Assembly (NCBI RefSeq): GCF_042453785.1
Contig: NC_091671.1
Coordinates: forward strand, 9,246,001 to 9,310,000
Reading direction: 5' to 3'
Source: Malus domestica
Lineage: Eukaryota; Streptophyta; Magnoliopsida; Rosales; Rosaceae
DNA: 64,000 nt
A model generated the notes under the pieces. The model worked only from the letters and a program-made list of their open reading frames with translations. It was not told the DNA's origin and ran no database searches. Position numbers and translations under genes: made by a program. Positions within the stretch are counted from its first letter, which is position 1. Each line of letters opens with the position of its first letter. Shown here piece by piece: positions 22,694 through 34,157 of this stretch.

Positions 22694-25042
22694 TTAGGGT
22701 GTGTTTGTTTGGGCTCACTAAGTTTCACTGGACTGGACTGGACTATAGTCCAGTGTTTGTTTCGCACGGGAATTAAGTTTAATGGGATTAGCCGGTACTC
22801 GCTCCGACTAACCCCTTCGCTAAAAGTTCTTAGCGAGAACCCCAATTCTCACGGGATTGCTAAGCCCTTCTTTGAGAGCGTTGCTCGTTCCTCATTCTTG
22901 GTCGTCTTTCTCGTCGGTCCTCCTCCTCGCTAATCCTCCTCGCTCGTCCTACTCCCTCGTCCTGCTCGTCCTCATCTGGTAAATTCCAAATCCGACGACC
23001 TATTTCTATGATTTTGTTTTGTAGATTGTGAAATTATTATTGGGTTCTGATCGATTTTGTTGTTTTGGGTTCAAAATCTATGACATTATTAATGGGTTCT
23101 GATTGATTCCTCGTATAATCCTTTTATTTATGATATACCTTCTTATAATTTGAAGAAATCAAAATCAGTTATGATTTCAATGTTCGATCTTTTGATCTAC
23201 CATTATTTTCCATATATTAAGTGAATTCTCTAGCCCCCTTGCCTATTTGGACAGTCTAGTTTGAGATGATATAGTAGTTGATAGCTGTGAGTGCATCAGT
23301 CATTTTTAATGTCCACTGGGATTGCAGTTTTGTTGTAGCTTTGTATAATCGTGATACAATATGATGCTTTTACCATTGCCATTGCATTAGTTTCATCTGG
23401 TCCCATAGGGTCACAGGGTTAACTTAGTTGTTCGGTTGATGTTTGCGAGAAAATGGTGTTATCCTTGTTGTTCAGAAATAATTTTGAATTTTGATTAGAA
23501 AGATTGTCAATTTTTGTGGATAATTTTAGTTTTTTTTCTTCAATTTTATGGTTTTGAGCACAGTATCAGCATCCCTTCCTTTCACCATATAGTATGTACT
23601 TGTGGCACAAGAGAAGTACCAAGTATCGTGTAGGTCCTTACCGATGCTTGTTCTCTCAACGAACACAACTATATATATATATATATATATTTGGTGGTGA
23701 GGATTTACTTCTATGAGGTATTTCGTTATCTAATTTCTTCAAAGTGGTGGTGTTACTAGGTTTGCCAGATCCTCAGGGATGCAGCCACTAGTTACAACAT
23801 GATTATAGTTTTCTATTAAGTAGAATCATCATTTCTAGGTGTAGCGCCTTTTTGAGCTTTGATTGTGAAAGAGGAAATTTTCCTCTGTAACTTGTTAGAA
23901 ATAGTCTAGTTGTGATTGTGACTATGTATTGTATCTAACACTTGTGGCTTTTACTTGTTCGTTCACACCTCATTTTGTTATTTTATTGTGTTGGATTGGC
24001 GGTCCATTTTTTACTGGTACCATGCATGTAGAGGCTTCCTTATTGGTAATGTAAGTAGGAATTGGTATGCTATGTTGAGGTTGGAGCTCTTGTCTTGTTT
24101 CGTTATGTGTCTAAAATTCGTGAGTGAGTGTGAGATGAGTGAGTGGGTGTGAAATGGTTGGCCATTCATGTCTGATCTTGGTTTTCAACACCTCTAGGCA
24201 TTTGAACTCAGATTTCTGTCTTTAAGTATATGCATTCTTCAGATGCTTACTTAAAACCAACTTAGTGAAAATGATTCAATGTTAACGGTTGATCTCATTT
24301 TCTTTTAAACAGTTTGATTCGAATTTGATTTAAAGAGGAAACAGCGCTTTTGAGCATTTCGTCTCTTGACTTCCTAAGGTTAATTGTTTCTTGTTATTAG
24401 ACATACTAGAAAGGTCGACATATAAAAGATAAATACAATAAAGGTTAACAACTATTTAGAAACTTTCCCTATATTGGACAATCTCAGTGTTGACTTGTTG
24501 TGAAGTGACCTAGAACAAGCCAATGATCGGTACTCTTGTGTTCGCATAGGGTAAGCTTTTGTTTGTGCCTTTTGATCTTGTTAGGAAATAGAAAGGAATT
24601 ATAAATATGCAAATTAAAAAGGAATAGATTCTATTGAATAAGTTTACAACTAAATGAATCCAAAGCCTTTGCTCTAAAAATATTGTGCTATTGTTGAGAC
24701 CCCTGCTGATTCTATTGATGGAGTTTCGGTTACATATTTTCACATAAAGCAATATACTTAAGACTAGGACAACATGAAGTTTTGCATCTTTGTTTATTTC
24801 TCTGAGTTTACTTCTTTTGATATAGTTGCCTTGTTTCATGCTTACTTCTTTTGTCTAAAGCTTAATTATGATGTCCAGTGGAAGTGTTAAGTTTTCTGGC
24901 CATGTGCTTTCACCTTCTATGTATGTAACAGGGACTTTTGTTGGTATACATGGAAATAAGACTCATTAGCATTCCTGAATTTTGTGAGACGGGAGTTGTT
25001 GTTGTGTTAAACTTGGGGAATCTTGAATGTCGTACATTCAGT

Positions 25043-25292
25043 GTGTGTGTATGCAGTATGTGTGCAGTGTGTGTGTGTGCAGTGTGTGTGTGTGTGCAGT
25101 GAGTGTGAGTGTGTGCAGTGTGTGTGTGCAATGTGTGTGTGTGTGTGTGTGCAGTGAGTGTGTGTATGCAGTGTGTGTGTGTGTGCAGTGAGTGTGAGTG
25201 TGTGTGCAGTGTGTATGCAGTGTGTGTGTGTGTGCAGTGTGTGTGTGTGTGTATGCAGTGTGTGTGTGTGTGTGCAGTGAGTGTGAGTGTCT
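25043..25292. repeat. GT-rich minisatellite
   Basis: About 250 bp of (TG)n tracts punctuated by CAGTG at 10-30 base spacing. The apparent His/Thr and Cys/Val reading frames through it are artefacts of the repeat. Confidence 0.9.
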
Positions 25293-25344
25293 GTGCTTTG
25301 TACTTGGTTTATAACCATGATATTACAATGTGAATGTTTTGTAC

Positions 25345-25540
25345 TTTAGTTCAAGGTACTGCAGATCATACTGACATAGCTAATGAACTTGAAGAAATGA
25401 GTCTCTCTCCTATGGATCAAATTGATGCATTGTCTCTTATTTTGGATAAACCAAAAAATGTGGGAGTGTTCAGGGCAATCAAACCGGAACTCAAGAAAGT
25501 GTTCGTCCAAAGGCTTTTAAGCGACAACGCAAGCGGATGA
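25345..25540 (+). pseudogene. C-terminal remnant of a Harbinger ORF1 (Myb/SANT-like) protein
   Basis: After a possible acceptor (TTTAG at about 25350) the frame reads GTADHTDIANELEEMSLSPM, then DQIDALSLILDKP, then VGVFRAIKPELKKVFVQRLL and a stop. A helix of this kind closes the Myb/SANT-like accessory proteins encoded by PIF/Harbinger elements and their domesticated relatives. No Myb domain is visible upstream, only about 2 kb of non-coding-looking sequence. It is either a distant last exon or a leftover. Confidence 0.4.
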
Positions 25541-26059
25541 GGATTTTGGCTAATGTTAACATGGATGTATTTTATTAACGTTAACATGGATGTATTTTAT
25601 TAATCATACAATCTTATGTTATGACTTATAACTTAGCTTTGCACTAGTATTTTGGCTTATGTTAACTAGCCATTTTGTAAATTATAGAGATATATTTTGG
25701 CTAATGTTAACTAATGTTAACTAGGATTTTCTAAATTATGGAGATCTTATGTACTTGTATTTGTTGAAGTTGCATGTATTGGCCACTATTATGGCGCGTT
25801 TACTAATCCGTAATCAAATTGAGAGGAATCGGATTGAGGAGGAATTTGATTGAGGAGGAATTGAAATGAGGTGGAATCAGAATCAGATTCTTGTTGAAAT
25901 TGTTTACTAAAACTGTCTGGAATCGGAATACAATTCCATAAAGTTGTTTACTAATTCAGCAGAATCGGAATATAAACCAGTATGATTACTAAAATGCCCT
26001 TGTCCCAAATCAAATATTTTATATACTTTTTTTTAATAAAATTTGATATAGTATATAAT

Positions 26060-26197
26060 AGTAACAAACTGATTTTGCATTGAGTAACAAACTGATTCTG
26101 CATGAAGTAACAAATTGATTCTGCATTGAGTAACAAACTGATTCTGCATGAAGTAACAAACTGATTATGCATTGAGTAACAAAATGATTCTGCATGT
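26060..26197. repeat. 23-bp tandem repeat, six copies
   Basis: The unit AGTAACAAACTGATTCTGCA plus three bases is repeated six times with alternating ends (TTG and TGA), so the true higher-order unit is 46 bp. Confidence 0.9.
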
Positions 26198-26224
26198 ATT
26201 TAGGAGTTACTTTAGATCGATTGA

Positions 26225-26560
26225 ATTTACTCTAGGTCGACTGATAAATAAAATGGGTCGACTGATAAATAGAATGGGTCGACTGATAAATAGAATGGGT
26301 CGACTGATAAAGGCAACAGTCAGCCCTTTTACACAGAATTAGTTCAATACATAAGCCGACTGAAGTAATTGGGTCGACTGATAAATAGAATGGGTCGATT
26401 GATAAATAGAATGGGTCGACTGATAAAGGCAACAGTCAGCCCTAGTTCAATACATAAGCCGACTGAAGTAATTGGGTCGACTGATAAATAGAATGGGTCG
26501 ACTGATAAATAGAATGGGTCGACTGATAAAGGCAACAGTCAGCCCTTTTACACATAATCA
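26225..26560. repeat. Compound minisatellite: 21-bp unit within larger blocks
   Basis: The 21-bp unit starting GGGTCGACTGATAAATAGAA recurs in runs of two or three. Each run ends in GGCAACAGTCAGCCC and, for two of them, a spacer containing TTCAATACATAAGCCGACTG, giving a three-block higher-order repeat. The 21-bp period keeps one minus-strand frame open as a heptapeptide repeat, which I do not regard as coding. Confidence 0.9.
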
Positions 26561-27322
26561 GTTTAAGTAAAGCATTAACTTTAACATTTCCATCCTAAAT
26601 TTTTTTTCTGGACTTTTACACTACGACCCCTTGTGGTAAGATTCCTGGCTCCGCCACTGGTTGTGCATAATGTGAATGAGCATAGAATTATGCTTAATGA
26701 GCAAGAAGGACATGGAAAGAAATTGTTAGGAGCATTTTCAGTCTTAACTCTTCAAGCTACATTTGCAAATTAAACCCAATTCTATTAGCAGGTAATAGAA
26801 ACAAAACAATTGTCAATTTTTTTTAAGATTCATAATATACATGGCAAAAATATGCTCCAATTAACCCATATCATGAGATTTGTAGCATTACTCTATTACA
26901 CAATGACAAAAATTTGTAGTCCTAGTCTAAGCAAACACAAATCTGGTGAACAGTACTGTTTTTCTTATCCTGCTTCTTAGTCCGAGACTGCACCAAACGC
27001 TTCACTAAGTTAGTCCAGCTTAGTCCAGTCTAAGCCAGTCCAGCTTAGTCTCGGCAGCTAGTCCAGTCCGAGACAGTCCGGCGCAACAAACGCACCCTTA
27101 AAGTTTTAATAAGGAATTGGCATTGTTTGTATGCAAAGAGTGTTTTCTTACCAATTTTTTTTTTTTTGAACAGCAATTTTCTTACCAATTATGATGGCAA
27201 TATTGAGTGCAAAGTCTCTCATATGACGGGTTATAGAGTGATAAATTTTTAATTGACGGAATTGGATTTCATTTGACTTTGGAGTGTGTTCTTGTGCTTG
27301 TCATGCTAGATCTGCCAATATG

Positions 27323-27544
27323 GTATCTATTTTTTTTTTCTTTTTAAAAGGGGGACAACTGGTGGCAAGCCACGGTTATCCATCCCTTTCGGGGGTCAGA
27401 AAGACTCACAGAGGCATTTTAGCCTCCCTCTGGCCACAAGTCTGGCTTCCACACAGTAACAAGTTTCGAACTCGAGACCTCCATTTTTTAGTTTTAAGGA
27501 AGCTTCGTAATTCATCCTTCACCACTGGATCATCAGCTCGTGAT
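27323..27544 (-). mobile_element. tRNA-derived SINE
   Basis: On the minus strand the 5' end carries an A-box-like GATCCAGTGGTGAAGG and a B-box-like GAGTTCGAAAC at tRNA-like spacing, the internal RNA polymerase III promoter. The body ends in an A-rich tail (the plus-strand T tract at 27330-27345). The 222-bp insert is bounded by a perfect 10-bp duplication, TGCCAATATG, at 27313-27322 and 27545-27554. Confidence 0.88.
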
Positions 27545-27554
27545 TGCCAATATG

Positions 27555-28478
27555 ATGGCTATTACATTGGCCAATTTGTTCTTTTTTCTTAAGATTGTAA
27601 TAAAACCGCTATCGGAAAAAAAATAATAGAAAACTTCATTTGAATCCCTAAATAAGATTGCTTTTTCAATAATACCGTATGTAAGATTAAAAACTAAAAA
27701 TAGTCCTCCATGTCAGATTATAGTACTCCATGTCACATTTAATCATTTTTTAATAAATTTATTGCATTTTTAGTTTCCCTATTTACCCTTATTACTCTCT
27801 TAAAACCAATTAGAGAAACAAATATATAATTAATTTTTCAAGAATGCTTAATTAACTAGATCCATAATTAACATGTTTGTTATAACATAAATCTCCATGT
27901 GTTATTGTGAACACGGAAAATTCCCGAAACGAAAGAGACAAGAACGACGTGCACAAACAAATATTTGTATTTTGATGGTTTTAGGTTACAATCTCTCTCA
28001 AATTTGATCCTCTGATTCGATCTCCGTAAAGTGTGTATTTGTGGATGTGTGATTGATCCAAGGGCCGTCGATGCTTGATCTTGGATGAACGTTCTTTAAG
28101 GGCCGTGGGCTTGATCTTTGAAAGTGGATTTGAGCGGATCTTCAAGGAACCCAGAAATTTATTTACCGAAATTTCGATGTTTACAATTATTCCAATCAAA
28201 GAACCCAGAAAACTCAAAAACCATGATCAAACAAAAAAAGCCATAAAACTTACAAACCAAAAATCTCGTTGTATTCGGAAGAAAGAAGAAAAAGGGGGCT
28301 TTTAGATGCCAAATTGACGGTGAATCTAAAAATAAATGAAAGAAAAATACAAATTGAGAAAATAGAATGTGAAATCATAACTTAATTGACCGTACCAAAT
28401 TAATTGGACATACACTATATAGTACCTAACTGACCATACCGAATGGATAAGACCTAATTGATAGTACCGAAATGATTA
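27555..28478. other. Intergenic, no gene recognised
   Basis: AT-rich. Nothing identifiable apart from oligo-T tracts and an ACGACGTGCAC word near 27945. Confidence 0.4.
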
Positions 28479-28700
28479 AGGTGCATTCATATAGGTACTA
28501 TGATTTAGGTGCATTCATATAGGTATCATGATTTAGGTGCATTCATATAGGTACCGTGGTTTAGGTGCATTCATATAAGTACCATGGTTTAGGTGCATTT
28601 GACTTGGTACTATGATTTATGTGCATTCGACTAGGTTATATGATTTAAGCACATTAGGGCATGGTTTAAGTGCATTCGATTATGTAAAATATATGATTTG
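28479..28700. repeat. 28-bp minisatellite, six to seven units
   Basis: The unit AGGTGCATTCATATAGGTAC plus ATATGATTT-like bases repeats every 28 bp from 28479. The first four copies are close to identical and the later ones drift. There are no unique spacers, so it is not a CRISPR array. Confidence 0.9.
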
Positions 28701-29030
28701 GTTATTTATATTTCCTCTATGCTTTGAATGGTGATAATGAATAATTTGAATTAGGTATTTGTTAATACTTGTAATGTATCACTAATATTTTTTTGAATTA
28801 TGTTTATCATTTTAGAAAGTTAGACAATAATCAATGCCAAAAAATATGGAGCAAATTAAAATCAAATATTTAATAGGGGCATTATAGGAACCAAAAAAAC
28901 GCATTAAATATTTAAAAACAAGAAAATATAAATTTTAATATTTATGCTGACATGGAAATTTAGTCAAAGGACTATAATGAATATATAATCTAACATAAGC
29001 TTTTAATTGAATTTCAATCTTTATCAAGGA

Positions 29031-29216
29031 TTAAAATGGAGAAACCCCAAAAAATAAATCACAAAAGCAAACATATATATATTTAACAAAACGTAAAATT
29101 GGCAAGAAATCTGCACTTTCTCCTTCCTTAAATTCCACCATGCAAATCATACACTCGTCTATGCAAATTCCTATTTCTTTCTCCACTCGATGCATGTACA
29201 TTCCACCATAAGACAA
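29031..29216 (-). pseudogene. RING-H2 (ATL-type) N-terminal half fragment
   Basis: The minus-strand frame contains CMICMVEFKEGESADFLP, the first zinc-ligand pair and the E(F/Y)xxGE loop of a RING-H2 finger. The expected following C.H.H..C half is missing and the frame degenerates into aromatic residues. It lies 3' of the larger RING-H2 pseudogene on the same strand and may be a second decayed paralogue. Confidence 0.45.
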
Positions 29217-29503
29217 TCGTCGTGATGGTCTTCTTGTTCGACGTTAACTTTTCGTTGTTGGTTCACGGAATTCGATGTCAGGGAAGATTTGTCAGACGTT
29301 CATTAGAATTAAACACATTCATGCTGATGACTAGACTGACTAATAGAATCACATGCAACGATGGATTCTACAAAACCTTGCCCCAATGAATAGTATGTAT
29401 CATGGTGCCGTTGATAATGAAGGACTATGTCGTGATGGTAAACATGTCGCCGTTGGTGGTGGTGAAAGTGGTGGCAAAAGACAGAGAAGCCGCCCATACC
29501 ACG

Positions 29504-29505
<2 letters not shown>

Positions 29506-29547
<42 letters not shown>
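29506..29547. repeat. (GA)n microsatellite
   Basis: About 42 bp of GA dinucleotides with a single interruption (GAAAGA). Confidence 0.9.
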
Positions 29548-29732
29548 TGGTTTTATATCTTTCAACAATAACACAACTGTAATTTGACTTATCAAAACAA
29601 AAATGTAATATTAATGTAATTAACAAAATTTAGAAAATCAATTAAGATAATTAACATTGCACAAAACCCTTTAAGAAACTACGAAACTAATACCATACTT
29701 TGTTGTGTGTCTCTTTGATTCTTTGGATATGA

Positions 29733-31321
29733 CTAGCCACAATTCCGCGTACGCACACCACGAACAGAAGCACGACAAAGGGGACAGTGCCTATCGGGGC
29801 CGGTCCTGAGTTTTTGGGTGCCCAAGTCAAAAGCTCAAAATGTGCCTTTTTTTAATACGGAAACATATGTTAAAAAAAATATTAACGAGGGCTGGAACCC
29901 AGTCGAAGCTGGAGGGGGGGCTAGGCCCTCACGTCCATTTTCATGATCATGAGACTCTCCAACAACATTTTGTGACTTTTCACCAACATCATTTTCTCTC
30001 AAATTTTCAACTGACTCATTCTTTGTAGAGAAAAATTTATTAAGAGATCCTCTTAAACTTTCGGCAATTTCGTTATCCTTTTCATATTACCAGAGAGTTG
30101 TTTCCTAAAAGATATGGCTTCAATAATTTGTTTGCAAAAATTACCTACACATGATATAACAAAAATATACTATGAAAATTATCATTCCAACACATATTAT
30201 ATATTATAAAAACACTAACACAAAGTCTAACATATTATAAAAATTGAACCTAAAAATTGGGTTTGAAATGAAATCAAATAATTAAATTAGTCAAGAATTC
30301 AATTCATCAACAACAATTCTATACATCAATTATCATATAATTCTATATCACTTGCAAAATTTTATATTAAATTATGAATTGATAATTCAAATTTAAAAAA
30401 TTAATTTACCTCAAAATTCAAAAGGGTTGGTGGTGAGTGAATGATCTTGCTGTTGAACTTTTGAAAAGGGAATCAGGAACTGAGGAACGGCAGGGAGGAA
30501 GTGGGGAACAAAGGGGGGTGGTCCGGGTGGGAATTAGGGTTGTAAGGTTATGGGAAATCGGGAAAGGGTTGTAAAATGGGGACCGAGTGGTCCCTGACTC
30601 CCTCTAATAGTCTAATGTTTGTTTTTTTATTTTTTAGCTGTAATTCCCAAAACTTGGAGGCTGGACCGAGTGGTCCCAAATCCCAAAACTTGGACCGAAT
30701 GGTCCCAAAACATGGGCCCTTTTTAAAACTTTATTGGGCAATGGGCTCTTGCCCTCCAGCCCTTATTTGGGCTTTGGACGTTTTTTTTTATTTTTTATTA
30801 TATATATATATATATATATATGCATAGTTATTTGGGTTTTTGGTTCCCCTTCAATTTGGGACCCTAGACAGCTGCCCCTGTGGCGCTGGGCCTGGGCCGG
30901 TCCTTGTGCCTATTCTTTGGCAACCATTTCTCGATGCATTTCTGGTGATACATGTGATTACACGTTGTCAGCCGGCATACGTCCCCATCCTTAAACTCGT
31001 CGAAGCAAATTGACTACAGGTACAACTTTCACTTCTTCGGCAACTCTTTCTTGTGTATGTGAAAACCGTCGAGGTTTGTTCCGGTGTTTGTGCTTCAAGA
31101 TCTTGGGTTTGTTCATCAGTTGGGTTATTTTGCCTTTTGCAGCAGTACAGTAGAAATATATAGATGATGGTTAAGGGCAAGATTACTCGCAAAATTATTT
31201 GTACTGATCCTGATGCTATTGGTGATGGCGGAGGAGGAGGAGGAGGAAGAGAAGGAGGAGGAGGAGGAAGAGGAGGAAGAAGAGGAGGAGGAGGAAGCGG
31301 AGGAGGAGCCACGGCTAACAT
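29733..31321 (-). pseudogene. RING-H2 ubiquitin ligase (ATL family) pseudogene split by a hAT element
   Basis: The N-terminal part (31321-30914) starts MLAVAPPP, with a long proline tract encoded by the GGA/GAG repeat at 31220-31310, a transmembrane helix (IILRVILPLTIIYIFLLYCC) and the RING CFDEFKDGDVCRLTTCNHMYHQKCIEKWLPKNRH. After the hAT insert, the frame ends CPLCRASVRGVRTRNCG and TAG at 29735-29733. ATL proteins are membrane-anchored E3 ligases with exactly this order. Besides the insertion, the frame shifts between the linker (about 31060) and the RING, around the first Cys pair near 31000-31020, so the N-terminal reading frame ends at 30968 without reaching the RING. Confidence 0.85.
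29795..30905. mobile_element. Non-autonomous hAT element
   Basis: 1111 bp flanked by a perfect 8-bp duplication, GTGCCTAT, at 29787-29794 and 30906-30913. The ends are GC-rich imperfect inverted repeats (CGGGGCCGGTCC left; AAGGACCGGCCC from the right), a terminus style common in plant hAT elements. Removing it and one duplication copy restores a continuous RING C-terminus in the host pseudogene. No transposase frame. It contains an (AT)n tract near 30800-30822 and a repeated CCGAGTGGTCCC phrase near 30585-30705. Confidence 0.9.
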
Positions 31322-32278
31322 GGGTAGCTAGTAGCTACTCATCTGCAAGAGGATTTCAAGTTATGAGGCTTTCAAATGGGAGGCTAAAGTAAGAGGCAAG
31401 AAAATGATAAAAAGGGTAAAGCTTTAAAGTTGGGGGTTTCATTGTACATTGTGTGGACGTTTGACAAACTAAGGTAGCAAGAATGTATCACTATGTCGAT
31501 TATTTGGTTCACCCTTACAAAAATGCAATGAACAAAGTTCATAAGCCAGGACGTTAGTTCAGAGTTTGCTAGATATGTTGACGATTAAGTTAGTGGCTTA
31601 AATTCAGATATTACACTTGTTGCTAGAGATGATTTATATAGTAAAATGAAAAGCATACGTTTGGAAGGTTTGTAAAAAAGTGCTAATGTGCATTTTTTAG
31701 TACGATTGAAATTGAAAGAAAATGTTTTAGCATAAGGTAATGAGAAATTGACAGTTTCAAGAACAAATGTGTAAATTAAAAGAGTTTTTTTTTAGAACAA
31801 AAATAAAGAAAACGTTATCTTTTGGTAACTATTGTGCAACATGTCAACAAAACATTAGATATTCTAAAGGGCGAATAAGTGAATTAAGTTTCACAATGTA
31901 TTAGTTGGAAACAGCTATTTGATTGAATCTAAAATTTCTCACTTACAAGTAAAAAAGAATATCAGTTAACCGTAACAGGTAATATTTACTATAATTCTAT
32001 GGACGGATCCCTTTCCACCTAATCTACCAAGTCCGTGATCCAGACCGTTGAAATTTGATCCAACGGCTACAAACAGGGTCCCTTTAAAAGTTATAATAAC
32101 TGTAACCGTTGAATCAAATTTTAACCGTCTGTATCTCAAACTTGATGAATTAGGTTGAAAGGAATCCGAAAAAGATTCCGGATTCCTTTCCTAATTTTGT
32201 ACATGTGAGATTAAGAATATGAATCAAACGCGGAACCTCGAGTTCTAAATTTAATTCTCTGCCCTGAGTTACAAAAAC
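31322..32278. other. Intergenic, no gene recognised
   Basis: AT-rich. A diverged inverted pair around AACCGTTGA / TCAACGGTT-type words (32045-32130) suggests an old small element. No product is recognisable. Confidence 0.4.
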
Positions 32279-32501
32279 GAACCAGGATCCTCTCCTGAGC
32301 AGTTCCCTAGGGATCGTAGGGATCTCGTAATCTTGTCCGTTCATTTTATATCGTGAGGTCAGTTTTTGTTAGGTACTATTCATATTTGAATTTTAAAATT
32401 TAAATTTTAAACAATTTCTGATCGCACGATATACGATGAACGGACATGATTGCGAGATCCTTAGGATCCCTAAAGAACTGCTCAGGAGAGGATCCTGGTT
32501 C
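32279..32501. mobile_element. Foldback MITE-like inverted repeat
   Basis: The left arm beginning GAACCAGGATCCTCTCCTGA is matched by the reverse complement of the right arm ending TCAGGAGAGGATCCTGGTTC. About 85-100 bases per arm pair with scattered mismatches around a short AT loop. AAAAAC occurs just outside both ends but is too simple to be a sure target duplication. Confidence 0.7.
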
Positions 32502-33194
32502 TGCAAAAACCTTGTGACAGCACTGCTAGAAAATCGAGCTCTAAATCCAATCAAAACAACAGGCCCAATTCTGCATCATACTATGCCTTGCCACAAAACG
32601 CAACGTTTCATAGCATACAAACAAAAGACGACTGGCAAATTGATGTCGGCCAATAAAATGGAAATAAAAAAATATATATTTGATATACTCAGTCGGGTTC
32701 AACCGTCCCCGATCACGATATCCTTTTGCTTTTCGACAAGTTTCGTTTCGTTTCGCCTCTCCTGTCCGATTCAAAGGTAAAGATTCAATCTTTCCGTCTC
32801 AACTTTCGCTCTCCTTTGATTTCTGTCAATTGCAACGTAGAACAAACCCTAGAATTTAAATCCCATCGCACGGACAATTTTCGATTCTCTGTTTCGAAAA
32901 AGCTCGAAATTGTTGTCGTTTTTTGTAATCGCAGGTCGACTTTATTGCATTAATTTCTGCTCGCTGATTGTAATTAGACATTTTATTAGGAGTTGTAAAA
33001 ACCCTAGAATTTGAATTTCAAATTGTAGAGTTATCGAACCCCTTTTGGGTTTACTAGCACTTAGGGTTTCGTATTGATCGCAAATTAGATTAGATTCAAG
33101 TAATTTTTGTTTTTTTTTTCCTTTTGTGGGTGTTGTAGTTTTTGAGAATTCTGATTTAGTTTGTGTCTTTAGGGTTTGATCTTCGAATTTCAAG

Positions 33195-34157
33195 ATGCCT
33201 GCCACAGCGGGAAGGGTTCGCATGCCCGCGAACAAGCGGGTACATAGTAGTGCCGCCCTTCAAACCCACGGTATATGGCAGACTGCAATTGGGTATGACC
33301 CCTATGCACCCAACAAAGATGATACCAAGAGCTCTGCGCAGCCCAATGTGCCGAATGCTGAACCGGATGGTGAGAATGTATATGTGAGCTTCCGGGCCTC
33401 CTTGCTCTTGCCCGTATAACTGGGTCCAGCGCTGGTGAGACTCGTGGGTCGTGCAGCAGGTGCAGCCATGTTGGGAACCTCAAGTTTCAGTGCAGGAACT
33501 TTCTGAGTGTTAAGGAAGATAAAGAGAGAGAGAGCCGGAAGGGATTCTGGGTGATGTTGCATCAGAGTTGGCTAGGTTGAAGAGGAAAATCGGTAGGACG
33601 AGTGGGAAAAATGCGGATGAGAGTGAGGAGAGTGTGGATGAGGATGAAGACAGTGAGAGTGAGGATTTGGATTATGATTCAGAGATTGAGAGGATCATTG
33701 CTCAAAAAAATGGGATAAAGGTTAGTAAAAAGAAGTCGAAAAAGAAGAATGATGACACAGACGATGATGAGTCAGATTCAGATTCTGGGAAGAGGAAGAA
33801 TAGAGGAAGGTCGAAGAAGAGGAGGAGCAGCAAGAGGAAATATGATGATGATTCAGATGAGTCAGATGAAGGTAGGAAGAGAAAAGGAAGGAGAAGCGGA
33901 GGAAGAGGGATGAGTCCTCAGATGAGGATGGTGAGCGTCGGCGGCGGCATAGGAATAGTAGGAAGGAGAAGAGGAGGAGAAGTCATTGGCATTCAGATGA
34001 TTCTGAATCTGATTCGTCTGATGATTCTCGTAAACACCGTCGGAGGAGCAGGAAGGCAGCAACACCATCTGATTCTGATGATGATTCACGGGTAGGTAGG
34101 GGCAGGAAGCGATCTGAGAAGAAGAGCTGGAAACGCCATCACAAGGATGATGAGTAA
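33195..34157 (+). pseudogene. CXIP4 pseudogene (copy A)
   Basis: Starts MPATAGRVRMPANKRVHSSA, identical in style to the intact copy at 55747. Compared with that copy it has a 1-base deletion after GAGCTTCC near 33392, which ends the frame after about 74 residues. It also has a 2-base insertion in the AGAGAG run near 33530 and a 1-base deletion in the AAAAAGG run near 33885. The CCHC knuckle is still recognisable at the nucleotide level. The full-length product is lost; only the N-terminal 74 residues could be made. Confidence 0.92.

Larger units (their letters stand above)
22697..27097. mobile_element. Large PIF/Harbinger element lacking a transposase
   Basis: 4401 bp flanked by TTA on both sides (22694-22696 and 27098-27100). 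The ends are inverted repeats GGGTGTGTTTGTTTG and, from the right, GGGTGCGTTTGTTGC. Both subterminal regions are crowded with AGTCCAG/CTGGACT words (22735-22765 and 27005-27085), which look like transposase-binding repeats. The only recognisable coding piece is a Myb/SANT-type ORF1 remnant at 25345-25540. The inside also holds three tandem-repeat arrays. I see no DDE transposase, so mobility would depend on a partner. Confidence 0.75.

Noticed and set aside
25007-25333. Frames encoding His-Thr and Cys-Val repeats on both strands
   Set aside because: Pure translation of the GT-rich minisatellite, open only because the repeat lacks stops.
26232-26535. Heptapeptide-repeat frames (PFYLSVD-like) on the minus strand
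   Set aside because: The 21-bp repeat period keeps the frame open. No start context, flanking exons or family supports a protein.
28479-28700. Regular short repeats resembling a CRISPR array
   Set aside because: The 28-bp units are directly adjacent without unique spacers, and the genome is plant nuclear.
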